Shown piece after piece: positions 25,354 to 32,901 of a stretch of DNA of 35,648 nt. The number at the start of each line of letters is the position of its first letter. The stretch's first letter is position 1. This DNA comes from Nitrospiria bacterium (lineage in GTDB: Bacteria > Nitrospirota > Nitrospiria > DASWJH01), in the NCBI GenBank assembly GCA_036397255.1, contig DASWJH010000034.1, positions 1-35,648 on the forward strand. The letters are read 5' to 3'. The notes under the pieces were generated by a model. The model was not told where the DNA came from, did no database searches, and worked only from the letters and a program-made list of their open reading frames with translations. Position numbers and translations under genes: made by a program.

Positions 25354-25720
25354 AATTTTTTTTTCTCGGCCCAATTTTATGGCGTTTATCCTCCTCTTTC
25401 TTTTCGGGCTTTTCATCATGGTCACCCATAAGAATCTCATTAAAAAGTTGATTGGAATGTACCTTTTACAAACCAGTGTCATCCTGTTCTTTGTTGCCCT
25501 GGGAGTAAAGGAAGGGAGCACGGTTCCGATCCTCCTTTCCCCTGAATATTCCCAGGGGGCCTCCTATGCCAATCCTCTGCCCCAAGTTCTGATGCTCACC
25601 GCCATTGTGGTGGGTGTGGCAACTCTGGGCGTCTCATTGGCCCTGGTTATTGCCATCTATCACCGGTATAAAACTCTGGAAGAGGATGAACTCGTCAAAA
25701 GGCTGGAACCTGGTGAATAG
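25346..25720 (+). CDS. mrpC: Mrp antiporter subunit C (NuoK-like), dabA-linked copy
   Basis: A 124-residue, three-helix NuoK homologue with HKNLIKKLIGMYLLQTSVILFF and NPLPQVLMLTAIVVGVATLG. The start at 25346 has GAGGAGG at 25333-25339, whereas the upstream in-frame ATG at 25331 overlaps that site. The loop between helices 2 and 3 (VPILLSPEYSQGASYA) is slightly longer than in the minus-strand copy. Confidence 0.9.
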   Translation: MFEIFFSRPNFMAFILLFLFGLFIMVTHKNLIKKLIGMYLLQTSVILFFVALGVKEGSTVPILLSPEYSQGASYANPLPQVLMLTAIVVGVATLGVSLALVIAIYHRYKTLEEDELVKRLEPGE

Positions 25721-25766
25721 GCCACTACTACGCAGGTCTAACTAAGATTTAAAGAAATGATAAAAC

Positions 25767-27236
25767 ATGATGACTAACCTCCCCGCTTTTTTATTTTTAA
25801 TTCCCTTCGTGGTAGCTATCTCTATGCCCATGGTGGGCCTGATTCGCAAAAACGTCTGCTGGCCTGTGGCACTTGTGGCACTCTCCTCCATGAGTGTGGT
25901 TTCTTTTTTTGCTTTTCACCATGTCTATTTGAATGGACCCATCAGTTACCGGTTTGGTGGGTGGGCCCCTCCTCTGGGTATTGAATGGGTATTGGATGGG
26001 CTGAGCGCCTTGGTGATGATACTGGTTAGCCTCATGGGCCTTCTGACGGTGTTTTATGCAGGGCCGGGTGTCCAAAAAACCATGAGCCAAAAAATCGTGC
26101 CTATTTACACGCTGGTCTTGCTTTTAATTTCAGCGCTGACCGGGATGGTCATGGCCGGGGATCTTTTCAACCTCTTTGTGTTTTTAGAAGTGGCTTCCTT
26201 GTCCGCTTATGCATTGGTGGCCGTGGGGGGAGGGCGTGCCTTGATTTCATCTTTCCGCTATTTGATGCTGGGAACCATCGGAGCCTCGTTTTATCTGCTG
26301 GGTGTGGGATATCTCTACGCAGCCACCGGAACCCTAAATATGGGAGATCTGTCTCTTCGCCTTTCAGAAATCTTGGAATCCCGTACTGTCCTTTCAGGGG
26401 TTGTGTTCCTGCTGATGGGACTGGCGATCAAGATGGCTTTGGTTCCGTTACATGGATGGCTTCCGGACGCTTATGCCCATGCCCCGGAACCCATCTGCCC
26501 CATCGTCGCCGCATTAATGACCAAGGTTGCACTTTATGCACTGGTTCGGATCACCTTTTGGGTTTTGGGAATTGAAACCATTTTTGGAAATATTCCTTTT
26601 ATGGTTTACCTTGGATGGATTGGCGCCATTGCGACATTGGCTGGAGCGCTCCTTGCTCTCTCTGAAAAAAACATCAAGCGCATGTTCGCCTATGGCGGCT
26701 TGTCCCATGTTGGGCTTGTGGTGCTGGGTATTAGTCTGGGGAACAAGACCGGTTACACCGGCGGGATTTTTTATTTGTTAAACGATGCGGTGATGCAGGC
26801 TGGATTGTTTTTTATAGCAGGGACCCTAATATACCGATACGGGGTAAAAAACGTCTCTGATCTTACTCAAATTGGAGGGAAAATGCCCTGGACGGTAACC
26901 GCCTTAATTGTCACAGCATTGTCAATGGTCGGAATCCCTCCCACAGGGGGATTTTTCGGAAAATGGTATCTTGTTCTCGGCGCATTGGAAATCGGAAATT
27001 ACCTTGCAGTAGCCGTCATTATTGTGGGCACGCTGCTGACCTTAGCGTTTTTTATAAAAATCCTGGAAAAGATGCTTTTTGAGGAAAGGCAGGCCCCGAA
27101 GCTTCCCGGTTTAGAAGCACCATTTCCCATGCGGTTGGGAATGGGAATGGTGGTGGTCAGCATTTTGGTGTTGGGAATTTTCAGTGATCCAACGATTCAA
27201 TTAATTCAAAACGTCGCCCTTCCCTCTGGGTTCTAG
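25767..27236 (+). CDS. mrpD: Mrp antiporter subunit D, dabA-linked copy
   Basis: A 489-residue, 14-helix ion-translocating subunit. Conduction residues are intact: Glu141 (LFVFLEVASLSAYALVA), Lys222 (GLAIKMALVPLHGWLP), His229 and Lys253 (ALMTKVALYALVRI). The DAYAHAPEPICPI segment after the TM7 motif is unlike the NAYTYAPSVVG of the minus-strand copy, so the two are well-separated paralogues. It follows mrpC after 46 nt with no strong ribosome binding site (ATG at 25767 or 25770), the loosest junction in the first half of this operon. Confidence 0.91.
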   Translation: MMTNLPAFLFLIPFVVAISMPMVGLIRKNVCWPVALVALSSMSVVSFFAFHHVYLNGPISYRFGGWAPPLGIEWVLDGLSALVMILVSLMGLLTVFYAGPGVQKTMSQKIVPIYTLVLLLISALTGMVMAGDLFNLFVFLEVASLSAYALVAVGGGRALISSFRYLMLGTIGASFYLLGVGYLYAATGTLNMGDLSLRLSEILESRTVLSGVVFLLMGLAIKMALVPLHGWLPDAYAHAPEPICPIVAALMTKVALYALVRITFWVLGIETIFGNIPFMVYLGWIGAIATLAGALLALSEKNIKRMFAYGGLSHVGLVVLGISLGNKTGYTGGIFYLLNDAVMQAGLFFIAGTLIYRYGVKNVSDLTQIGGKMPWTVTALIVTALSMVGIPPTGGFFGKWYLVLGALEIGNYLAVAVIIVGTLLTLAFFIKILEKMLFEERQAPKLPGLEAPFPMRLGMGMVVVSILVLGIFSDPTIQLIQNVALPSGF

Positions 27237-27267
27237 GGTATCTCATGATTAGGAATCATAAAGTTCC

Positions 27268-29460
27268 ATGACCTGGTTTTTTATTCTAATCCCTTTGCTT
27301 CCTTTTACCGCTTTTCTTTTCCTGGTGCTATTTGGCGGACGGATAAAGGACCAATGCCATCGATTGACCATTCCGGCGTTATCCCTTTCCTTCCTTTTTT
27401 CGGTCATCGCCTTCTATACCATTTTAAAATCAGGCCCCATCCGTTTGGACCTCTATACCTTTATCGATTCAGGAACATTAAAAGTAGACCTGGGTCTTTA
27501 CCTCGACTCCCTTTCGGTTCTTCTCCTTTTATTGGTTACCGGTGTAAGCACCCTTGTTCACATCTTCTCTTCCCGCTATATGCAGGGAGACCCTCGGTAC
27601 CCCCGATTCTTTGCCGTCATTTCTCTTTTCACCTTTTCAATGCTTATGCTGACCATGAGCACCAACCTCTTCATGCTTTACCTATTCTGGGAAATCATGG
27701 GAATCTGCTCCTATTTGTTGATTTCCCATTGGGCAGAAAATCGATCTTCCTATGAATCAGCCATGAGGGCATTCTTAGTCAACGCAGCCGCTGATATCGG
27801 TCTTGGGTTGGGTATTTTTCTCACTTTTGTGACCTTTGAAACATTGGACATTCAACAGATACTGGCCGGGGCAGAAACCAAAGTGGGTCAAACGGTCAAT
27901 CTCCTTGGGTGGTTGGGCCTCCAATGGAACGTTGAAGTCCTGACCCTGATCGCATTGTTACTATTTCTCGGGGCAATGGGTAAATCAGCCCAATTTCCTT
28001 TCCACATTTGGCTTCCCTTTTCCATGGAAGCCCCTACACCGGTCTCGGCCCTGATTCACGCAGCAACGCTGGTAAAAGCCGGTGTCTTTCTTGTTCTTCG
28101 AATGAGCCCTTTGTTCATTCTATCTCCTACCGCGATGAATGTGATGATCATCATCGGGGCAATAACGGCTTTTTTAGGTGCAACGGTCGCTTTAACACAA
28201 ACGGATATCAAAAGGATCTTGGCCTATTCCACCATGAGCCAATTGGGATTGATGATACTGGCTTGCGGTGCGGGAGCCTTTATCGCCGCTACATTTCACC
28301 TGCTGGCCCACGGGGCCTCAAAAGCTTTTCTATTCCTCTCTGCCGGAAGCGCCCTCCAACACCTTGAAGCAACTCCTCACGTTGAAAAAGAAGAACAACC
28401 AACAGCATGGTTTGCCTTCCCCCCTTCTACTTTAATCAGTGCGTTCTCTTTAGCTTGGCTTTCCCCCGTGTTGATTGCCTTGAGCGGATATGGAATGCTC
28501 TGGTTTAGTCCGAGGTCTAACGGACTCTCTCCTCTGTTTTGGTTCATTGCCTTAATGACCGTTTTCCTTACGGCTTTGCATCTTTCCAGAGGGTTAAACC
28601 GTGGAACAAACAAAAAAATGGGCCCGCCCGGGGTCACCCCTTCATTGGTATCTCCCAACTCCTCACTTTTTTTGGGTTTACCAGGCCTTGGCCCAGCGGT
28701 ATTGATTGCCACTATTTCCAGCTTGGTTCTCGCCGGGGCACTTGCCTGGTTCTGGGGCGGTATCACCACATTTCTTTACCCCACGGTGGCACTTTCGGAG
28801 TTACCCCCAAACCCCTCCAAATTGAGTTTTTTCACCATGATGCTTATATTGGCAGGGTTTGGTGCAGCTCTTTTAGGCCTAATCTTTTCGCAGTTTAATC
28901 TTTATGGATTCATCCAAGGTTCTCCAAAAAGGGTGGGATGGTATAAGCGGTTTTATGTTCTGACCCATAACAAATGGTACATGGATGAAATCTGCGATGC
29001 CTATATCGTTCGCCCAAATTTAAAGTTTTCCCGCTGGCTTTGGGAGGCCGTTGATATGCGGCTCATTGAACGTTTCACCCTGTTTTCAGCGGATGGTACC
29101 GTTTCATTTTCCAGGTGGTTATGGAAATCTGTGGATGTTCGGATCATTGGGAGGGTGATTGAAGGAACTGCCGGATTGACTGTCGGTTTGGCGCGCTGGC
29201 TTTGGGCCTCCGTAGACATTCGCGCGCTGGGATGGCTAGTGGATGGAACGGCAAAAATCACCCAACAAACGGCGGGGTGGCTTTGGCGCTCTGTGGATAT
29301 CCGCTGGTTAGAGCGATTTGTAAATGGCATTGGCAGAAAAAACGAGGCTGCTGGACAAACGCTTCGTGAAATTGAACCCAGCATGCTTCAGCATCAGTTA
29401 TTGGTCATGATCTTTGCGTTGGTTGCGGCATTGATTCTTTTTCTACTATTCTTACTATAA
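27268..29460 (+). CDS. nuoL: NuoL-like antiporter subunit with four C-terminal 27-residue repeats (possible DabB-type partner)
   Basis: A 730-residue membrane protein. The core has Glu142 in TM5 (YLFWEIMGICSYLLIS), Lys239 in TM7 (GAMGKSAQFPFHIWLP), His246 and Lys270 in TM8 (MEAPTPVSALIHAATLVKAG). The N-terminal part is NuoL-like; the VKAG ending of the TM8 motif is MrpA-like. After about residue 560 the NuoL-type NKWYMDEICDAYIVRP segment leads into four exact-length 27-residue repeats (residues 588-695), each beginning (S/A)(R/G)WLWxxVDxR, then a final membrane helix. In complex I this area is the long lateral helix along the membrane arm. It may be the DabA partner or an arm-extending subunit. 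Upstream lies a small ATGATT-AGG-AATCAT palindrome. Confidence 0.88.
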   Translation: MTWFFILIPLLPFTAFLFLVLFGGRIKDQCHRLTIPALSLSFLFSVIAFYTILKSGPIRLDLYTFIDSGTLKVDLGLYLDSLSVLLLLLVTGVSTLVHIFSSRYMQGDPRYPRFFAVISLFTFSMLMLTMSTNLFMLYLFWEIMGICSYLLISHWAENRSSYESAMRAFLVNAAADIGLGLGIFLTFVTFETLDIQQILAGAETKVGQTVNLLGWLGLQWNVEVLTLIALLLFLGAMGKSAQFPFHIWLPFSMEAPTPVSALIHAATLVKAGVFLVLRMSPLFILSPTAMNVMIIIGAITAFLGATVALTQTDIKRILAYSTMSQLGLMILACGAGAFIAATFHLLAHGASKAFLFLSAGSALQHLEATPHVEKEEQPTAWFAFPPSTLISAFSLAWLSPVLIALSGYGMLWFSPRSNGLSPLFWFIALMTVFLTALHLSRGLNRGTNKKMGPPGVTPSLVSPNSSLFLGLPGLGPAVLIATISSLVLAGALAWFWGGITTFLYPTVALSELPPNPSKLSFFTMMLILAGFGAALLGLIFSQFNLYGFIQGSPKRVGWYKRFYVLTHNKWYMDEICDAYIVRPNLKFSRWLWEAVDMRLIERFTLFSADGTVSFSRWLWKSVDVRIIGRVIEGTAGLTVGLARWLWASVDIRALGWLVDGTAKITQQTAGWLWRSVDIRWLERFVNGIGRKNEAAGQTLREIEPSMLQHQLLVMIFALVAALILFLLFLL
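29029..29352 (+). repeat. Four tandem 81-bp coding repeats in the nuoL-like gene
   Basis: Four in-frame units of exactly 81 bp encode SRWLWEAVDMR, SRWLWKSVDVR, ARWLWASVDIR and AGWLWRSVDIR starts at a constant 27-residue period. The second halves also align (IEGTAGL, VDGTAKI, VNGIGRK). NuoL proteins usually have about one such unit. Confidence 0.9.
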
Positions 29461-29474
29461 GAAGACGCACCCCC

Positions 29475-29503
29475 TTTTACCCTGAACGGGGTTTAGGGTA
29501 AAA
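29475..29503 (+). other. Hairpin between the nuoL-like and nuoM-like genes
   Basis: TTTTACCCT (29475-29483) and AGGGTAAAA (29495-29503) form a perfect 9-bp stem with an 11-nt loop, 15 nt before the nuoM-like ATG. An A-run rather than a U-run follows, so this is more likely an mRNA processing or stability element than a terminator. Confidence 0.5.
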
Positions 29504-29518
29504 AAACGGTTTCACATT

Positions 29519-31054
29519 ATGGACAATCTTCTTCAAAACCATCTTTTAAGCATCATTCTCTTTTTTCCCGCCTTGGGGATGACCATCATGGCGTTTGTTA
29601 AACATCCCACGGTAGTGCGTTGGATCGCACTTGGCTTTTCCATGGTCACATTTCTTCTATCGCTCCTTCTATGGTTCCGGTTCGACCCCAATCACCCAGG
29701 CATGCAGTTCGTTGAACAGGCTGAATGGATGCCGACCTTTAACATTCAATATGCAATCGGCATTGATGGAATTAGTATTCTCATGGTCATGCTCACGACG
29801 CTCTTGACGCCATTATGCGTCATTTGTTCCTGGACCAGCATACAGGAAAGGATTAAGACCTTCCTTATGCTTATTCTTTTGGTAGAAACGGCCATGCTGG
29901 TGGTATTCACCGCCTTGGACCTTTTCCTGTTTTTCATGCTGTGGGAAACCACCATGATTCCCATGTATTTTATAATCGCGCTCTGGGGAGGCCCTCGGCG
30001 AATTGCGGCCGGTCTTAAATTTGTGATTTACAGCATTGTCGGAAGCCTTTTCCTTCTGGTTGGGATTTTAGGTCTTTATCTTGAAGGCGGAAAAACCTTT
30101 GACATAATCATTTTAACCTCCCAGATTTATTCCGGAGACGCCCAATTTTGGATTTTCCTGACCTTGTTTTTAGCCTTCGCAATTAAACTGCCGATGTTTC
30201 CTTTTCACACCTGGCTTCCAGACGCCCATGCGGAGGCCCCCACCGCAGGAAGCGTTATCTTAGCGGGCATTCTATTAAAAATGGGGGGGTACGGTTTTCT
30301 CCGGTTGGTTTTACCCATGCTTCCCGAAGCCATGGTCACTTTTACGCCCTGGGTATTGTGGCTTTCGATTATAGGGATTTTGTATGGCGGTTACATGGCA
30401 CTTGCGCAAAGCGATATCAAGCGACTCATTGCTTATTCTTCCATTTCACACATGGGGTTCGTCACCCTTGGAATCTTTGTTTTGAACAAACAAGGGATTG
30501 AAGGGGCAGTCCTTCAGATGTTTAACCATGGCATTACGACAGGGGCATTATTTTTTGCGGTTGGTTTTCTGTATGACCGTACCCATAAAAGAATGATTTC
30601 CGATTATGGTGGGCTTCATAAACCCATGCCCCGTTTTATTACATTTTTCTTTATTTTTTCAGTTGCATCCTTCGGGCTTCCAGGAACCAATAACTTTATT
30701 AGTGAATTTCTGGTGTTGATAGGAACCTCTCTTCATAGCTTCATCATGGTGATCCTGTCCATAGGAGGGATTCTTCTCGCCGCATCCTATATGCTTTGGA
30801 TGATGCAACGTGTGGGATTGGGTCAGATCAAACATCAAAGCAACGCATCTTTACCTGACCTGACACCTCGTGAAACCGCCACTTTGGTTCCTCTAATCAT
30901 TTTGGTCTTCTGGATTGGTCTCTATCCGCGACCCTTTTTTAAAATAATGGATTCCAGTGTAACACACCTGCTCAGGATGATCCCCTCGGCTCAGGGGACT
31001 ATTTTAAAAACAGAAGACAGCCCATCTCAAAAGAATGCGAATCCAGGAGGATAA
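29519..31054 (+). CDS. nuoM: NuoM-like antiporter subunit
   Basis: A 511-residue, 14-helix protein closer to complex I NuoM than to MrpD. It shows the opening PALGMTIMAFV, AIGIDGISILMVMLTTLLTP, Glu143 (FFMLWETTMIPMYFIIALWGG), Lys223 (FAIKLPMFPFHTWLPDAHAEAPT), His230 and Lys254 (LLKMGGYGFLRL). SISHMGFVTLGIF and GTNNFISEFLVLIG are also NuoM hallmarks. No NADH- or quinone-module genes accompany it. The ATG at 29519 has no obvious ribosome binding site. The downstream mpsC begins 4 nt after its stop. Confidence 0.92.
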   Translation: MDNLLQNHLLSIILFFPALGMTIMAFVKHPTVVRWIALGFSMVTFLLSLLLWFRFDPNHPGMQFVEQAEWMPTFNIQYAIGIDGISILMVMLTTLLTPLCVICSWTSIQERIKTFLMLILLVETAMLVVFTALDLFLFFMLWETTMIPMYFIIALWGGPRRIAAGLKFVIYSIVGSLFLLVGILGLYLEGGKTFDIIILTSQIYSGDAQFWIFLTLFLAFAIKLPMFPFHTWLPDAHAEAPTAGSVILAGILLKMGGYGFLRLVLPMLPEAMVTFTPWVLWLSIIGILYGGYMALAQSDIKRLIAYSSISHMGFVTLGIFVLNKQGIEGAVLQMFNHGITTGALFFAVGFLYDRTHKRMISDYGGLHKPMPRFITFFFIFSVASFGLPGTNNFISEFLVLIGTSLHSFIMVILSIGGILLAASYMLWMMQRVGLGQIKHQSNASLPDLTPRETATLVPLIILVFWIGLYPRPFFKIMDSSVTHLLRMIPSAQGTILKTEDSPSQKNANPGG

Positions 31055-31057
31055 TCA

Positions 31058-31417
31058 ATGGATTCTTTAAAAAACCTTGAGAAAAAAATTTCAGTTGATT
31101 TTTCTGACTTTTATGAAAAAGAAATGGGTTTTAAGCCTCCTCTCGTAAAAACCGCCATACAGGAAGACCTCCTCATTATTCGTATTGAAAATGCTCTGTC
31201 CCCTTCTGAAATTATTTTGATCAGCCAGGAAACAGGAAAAAGATTAATCAAAGAAATGAATGAAAAATTGGCTGAGGAAATATTACCTAATTTACAAATC
31301 GTTCTTTTTCCTTTGACGGGGAAAAAAGCAGTCGGACTTGAAATCGAGCTTCATGAACGGGGCCACGAAAAAGTGTTCCTGATCACGCTAGAATCTCCTA
31401 ATGAAGTCTCTTCTTAA
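31058..31417 (+). CDS. mpsC: MpsC family protein (DUF2294), copy 2
   Basis: A 119-residue soluble protein that aligns along its length with copy 1: an N-terminal helix SDFYEKEMGFKPP, the DLLIIRIENALSPSE strand-helix, a LIKEMNEKLAEEILPNLQIVL segment and a C-terminal GHEKVFLITLE strand. Identity to copy 1 is low by eye, so it is an old paralogue or a different subgroup. GGAGG lies upstream and it starts 4 nt after the nuoM-like gene, so it is co-transcribed. It ends the dabA-Mrp-Nuo operon. Confidence 0.75.
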   Translation: MDSLKNLEKKISVDFSDFYEKEMGFKPPLVKTAIQEDLLIIRIENALSPSEIILISQETGKRLIKEMNEKLAEEILPNLQIVLFPLTGKKAVGLEIELHERGHEKVFLITLESPNEVSS

Positions 31418-31742
31418 AAGAATATCCAGAAGTGTTCTTAATGAAGGTCTCAGCGGCAAGACCGCGGGGTATCAAAAAGCCCCCTCCCTTAATCCCTCCC
31501 CCCTCGATGGGGGGAGGGAAGGTGGGGGGTGGAGATGGTTTTGGGAACCCCATCCAGAGATAAGTCGAAGGGCCCGCTACAACAGATCTACTGCGTCCCA
31601 CGCCGCAAGCGGCGGGGAATTGCCAGTTAAATTAACCCCTAATCCATTCAATCTCCCAACAGAGACCAGAAGAGATTTTTGCATTTGGTCTACCACCCCC
31701 CGAACCTATTCTTTAAATGGAATTGAGGGTCCCCAGAAATTT
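31418..31742. other. Non-coding gap between mpsC copy 2 and the sbtA leader
   Basis: The stretch includes a GC-rich palindromic repeat, a CGCCGC-AA-GCGGCG hairpin near 31600-31615 and unrecognised sequence. A possible weak promoter (TTGGTC 31685-31690, TATTCT 31707-31712, 16-base spacer) precedes the sbtA leader. An open frame through it has low-complexity proline/glycine content and looks spurious. Confidence 0.45.
31480..31530. repeat. GC-rich dispersed palindromic repeat
   Basis: CCCTCCCCCC (31494-31503) and GGGGGGAGGG (31509-31518) form a perfect 10-bp stem with loop TCGAT. Outer arms (CCCCCTCCCTT and AAGGTGGGGG) pair imperfectly. It is the same style as the element at 1511-1552 and probably a dispersed intergenic repeat. 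Confidence 0.6.
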
Positions 31743-31828
31743 GCTTGACCCGGAAGTATTTATTGGTGTTGAATGTCCGATTAGGAAGATAGCGGGAAGG
31801 GTCCTTGATTCAAAATAACCGGTCAAGC
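31743..31828 (+). promoter_or_regulatory. Candidate structured leader (aptamer-like) of sbtA
   Basis: GCTTGACC(C)GG at 31743-31753 is complementary to CCGGTCAAGC at 31819-31828, giving a 10-bp stem with one bulge that closes about 65 nt. Within it TTGAAT (31769-31774) pairs with ATTCAA (31808-31813). The terminator stem starts 4 nt later, the layout of a riboswitch or attenuator. It matches no class that I recognise. Confidence 0.42.
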
Positions 31829-31834
31829 TATAAG
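31805..31834 (+). promoter_or_regulatory. Alternative: promoter for sbtA overlapping the terminator stem
   Basis: TTGATT (31805-31810) and TATAAG (31829-31834), spacer 18 (or CTATAA, spacer 17). The predicted start near 31841 lies in the terminator loop, so this transcript would escape the terminator. Confidence 0.45.
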
Positions 31835-31867
31835 CCAACTTCTTAGAAGGGGAGTTGGCTTTTTTTT
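31832..31867 (+). terminator. Intrinsic terminator or attenuator directly upstream of sbtA
   Basis: AAGCCAACT (31832-31840) and AGTTGGCTT (31853-31861), a 9-bp stem followed by Ts to 31867. It ends 29 nt before the sbtA ATG and just upstream of its ribosome binding site. Confidence 0.75.
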
Positions 31868-31896
31868 CATCACGAGGTTTATAAGGAGGGGTTTGG

Positions 31897-32883
31897 ATGG
31901 CCGAGTTTTTTCAGCATTCACTCAATAACTTTCTTTCCCCGATGATCTTGTTTTTCATCTTGGGATGGGTGGCTGTATTGGCAAGGGCTAAAATGGAGCT
32001 CCCTGAAGAAATGGTCCGGGCCATGTCCTATTACCTCATGGCATCCATCGGGTTAAAGGGAGGCATTGAACTTGCCCACGAGGGGTGGAGTGTTTCAGTA
32101 ATCCTGGCTTGCCTGGCTGGTGTCTTTTTGGCAGGGTTACTTCCGGTTATTGGCTACGCAATCATCCGATGCTTCAGCGGCCTTTCGGCATTGAATGCGG
32201 CCGCTATCGCGGCCCACTATGGATCCGTCAGTGCAGTGACTTTCCTAACCGCTGCAACTTTTTTGACACGGCAAGGATATACCTATGAGGGGTACACAAT
32301 TGCGATGATGGCAGTAATGGAATCCCCCGCCATCGCCGTTGGAATCCTCCTCGCACGGCTTTCCTCTCAGGCTTCAACGCAATCCGATGGGGATACCTCT
32401 TTTAAAGAAATTCTCCGGGAGTCTCTTTTTAACGGTAGCGTGATGGTCCTTATGGGGGCCCTCATTATCGGAGCCCTCACAGGCGATCGGGCCCAAGAAG
32501 CCGTTGGCCCATTTTTCTTTAACCTCTTTCAAGGGGTGCTCTGCCTCTTTTTATTACACATGGGGGTTGAGGCCGCAAAACGTTTTTCAACCTTCAGGGA
32601 AGTAGGCGTCTTTCTAACCTTTTTTGGCCTTCTCATGCCCTTGATCGGAGCGAGTCTTGGGCTGTTCACAGGATGGCTGCTGGGTTTATCCGCGGGAGGA
32701 ACCATGTTGATTGCCATTTTGGGAGCCAGTGCTTCCTATATTGCCGTCCCCGCTGCCATGCACTTGGCCCTTCCCAAGGCGAACACGGCTTATTCCATGA
32801 CCCTTGCACTGGGCATCCCCTTTCCATTTAATGTCATTTTAGGAATCCCGCTTTACTTTTGGATTGCCCGGTTGATCACATAA
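31897..32883 (+). CDS. sbtA: Sodium-dependent bicarbonate transporter SbtA
   Basis: SbtA imports bicarbonate with Na+ across the inner membrane. The 328-residue product is an all-helical protein with two similar halves of about five helices. Family segments visible are FFILGWVAVLARAKMELPEE, YYLMASIGLKGGIELA and AAIAAHYGSVSAVTFLTAA with YEGYTIAMMAVMESPAIAVG. The last of these carries the conserved ligand-site stretch of the SbtA (PF05982) family. The central loop (about residues 155-175, SSQASTQSDGDTSF) is short compared with the cyanobacterial protein of about 370 residues, where this cytosolic loop is part of regulation. AAGGAGGGG precedes the ATG. sbtB follows after 18 nt. Confidence 0.92.
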   Translation: MAEFFQHSLNNFLSPMILFFILGWVAVLARAKMELPEEMVRAMSYYLMASIGLKGGIELAHEGWSVSVILACLAGVFLAGLLPVIGYAIIRCFSGLSALNAAAIAAHYGSVSAVTFLTAATFLTRQGYTYEGYTIAMMAVMESPAIAVGILLARLSSQASTQSDGDTSFKEILRESLFNGSVMVLMGALIIGALTGDRAQEAVGPFFFNLFQGVLCLFLLHMGVEAAKRFSTFREVGVFLTFFGLLMPLIGASLGLFTGWLLGLSAGGTMLIAILGASASYIAVPAAMHLALPKANTAYSMTLALGIPFPFNVILGIPLYFWIARLIT

Positions 32884-32901
32884 TCAAGGAAGGAGAAAAC
32901 C

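Noticed and set aside
11596-31054. Respiratory complex I or membrane-bound hydrogenase
   Set aside because: Only membrane-arm antiporter homologues are present; no NuoB/C/D/E/F/G/H/I or NiFe subunit, so the clusters are called Mrp-type.
31600-31740. Insertion-sequence remnant upstream of sbtA
   Set aside because: No terminal inverted repeats, target duplication or transposase-like reading frame could be supported.
31401-31748. 115-codon open frame after mpsC copy 2
   Set aside because: It reads through the GC-rich palindrome, overlaps the mpsC end, and its product is low-complexity and unlike any family; no ribosome binding site.
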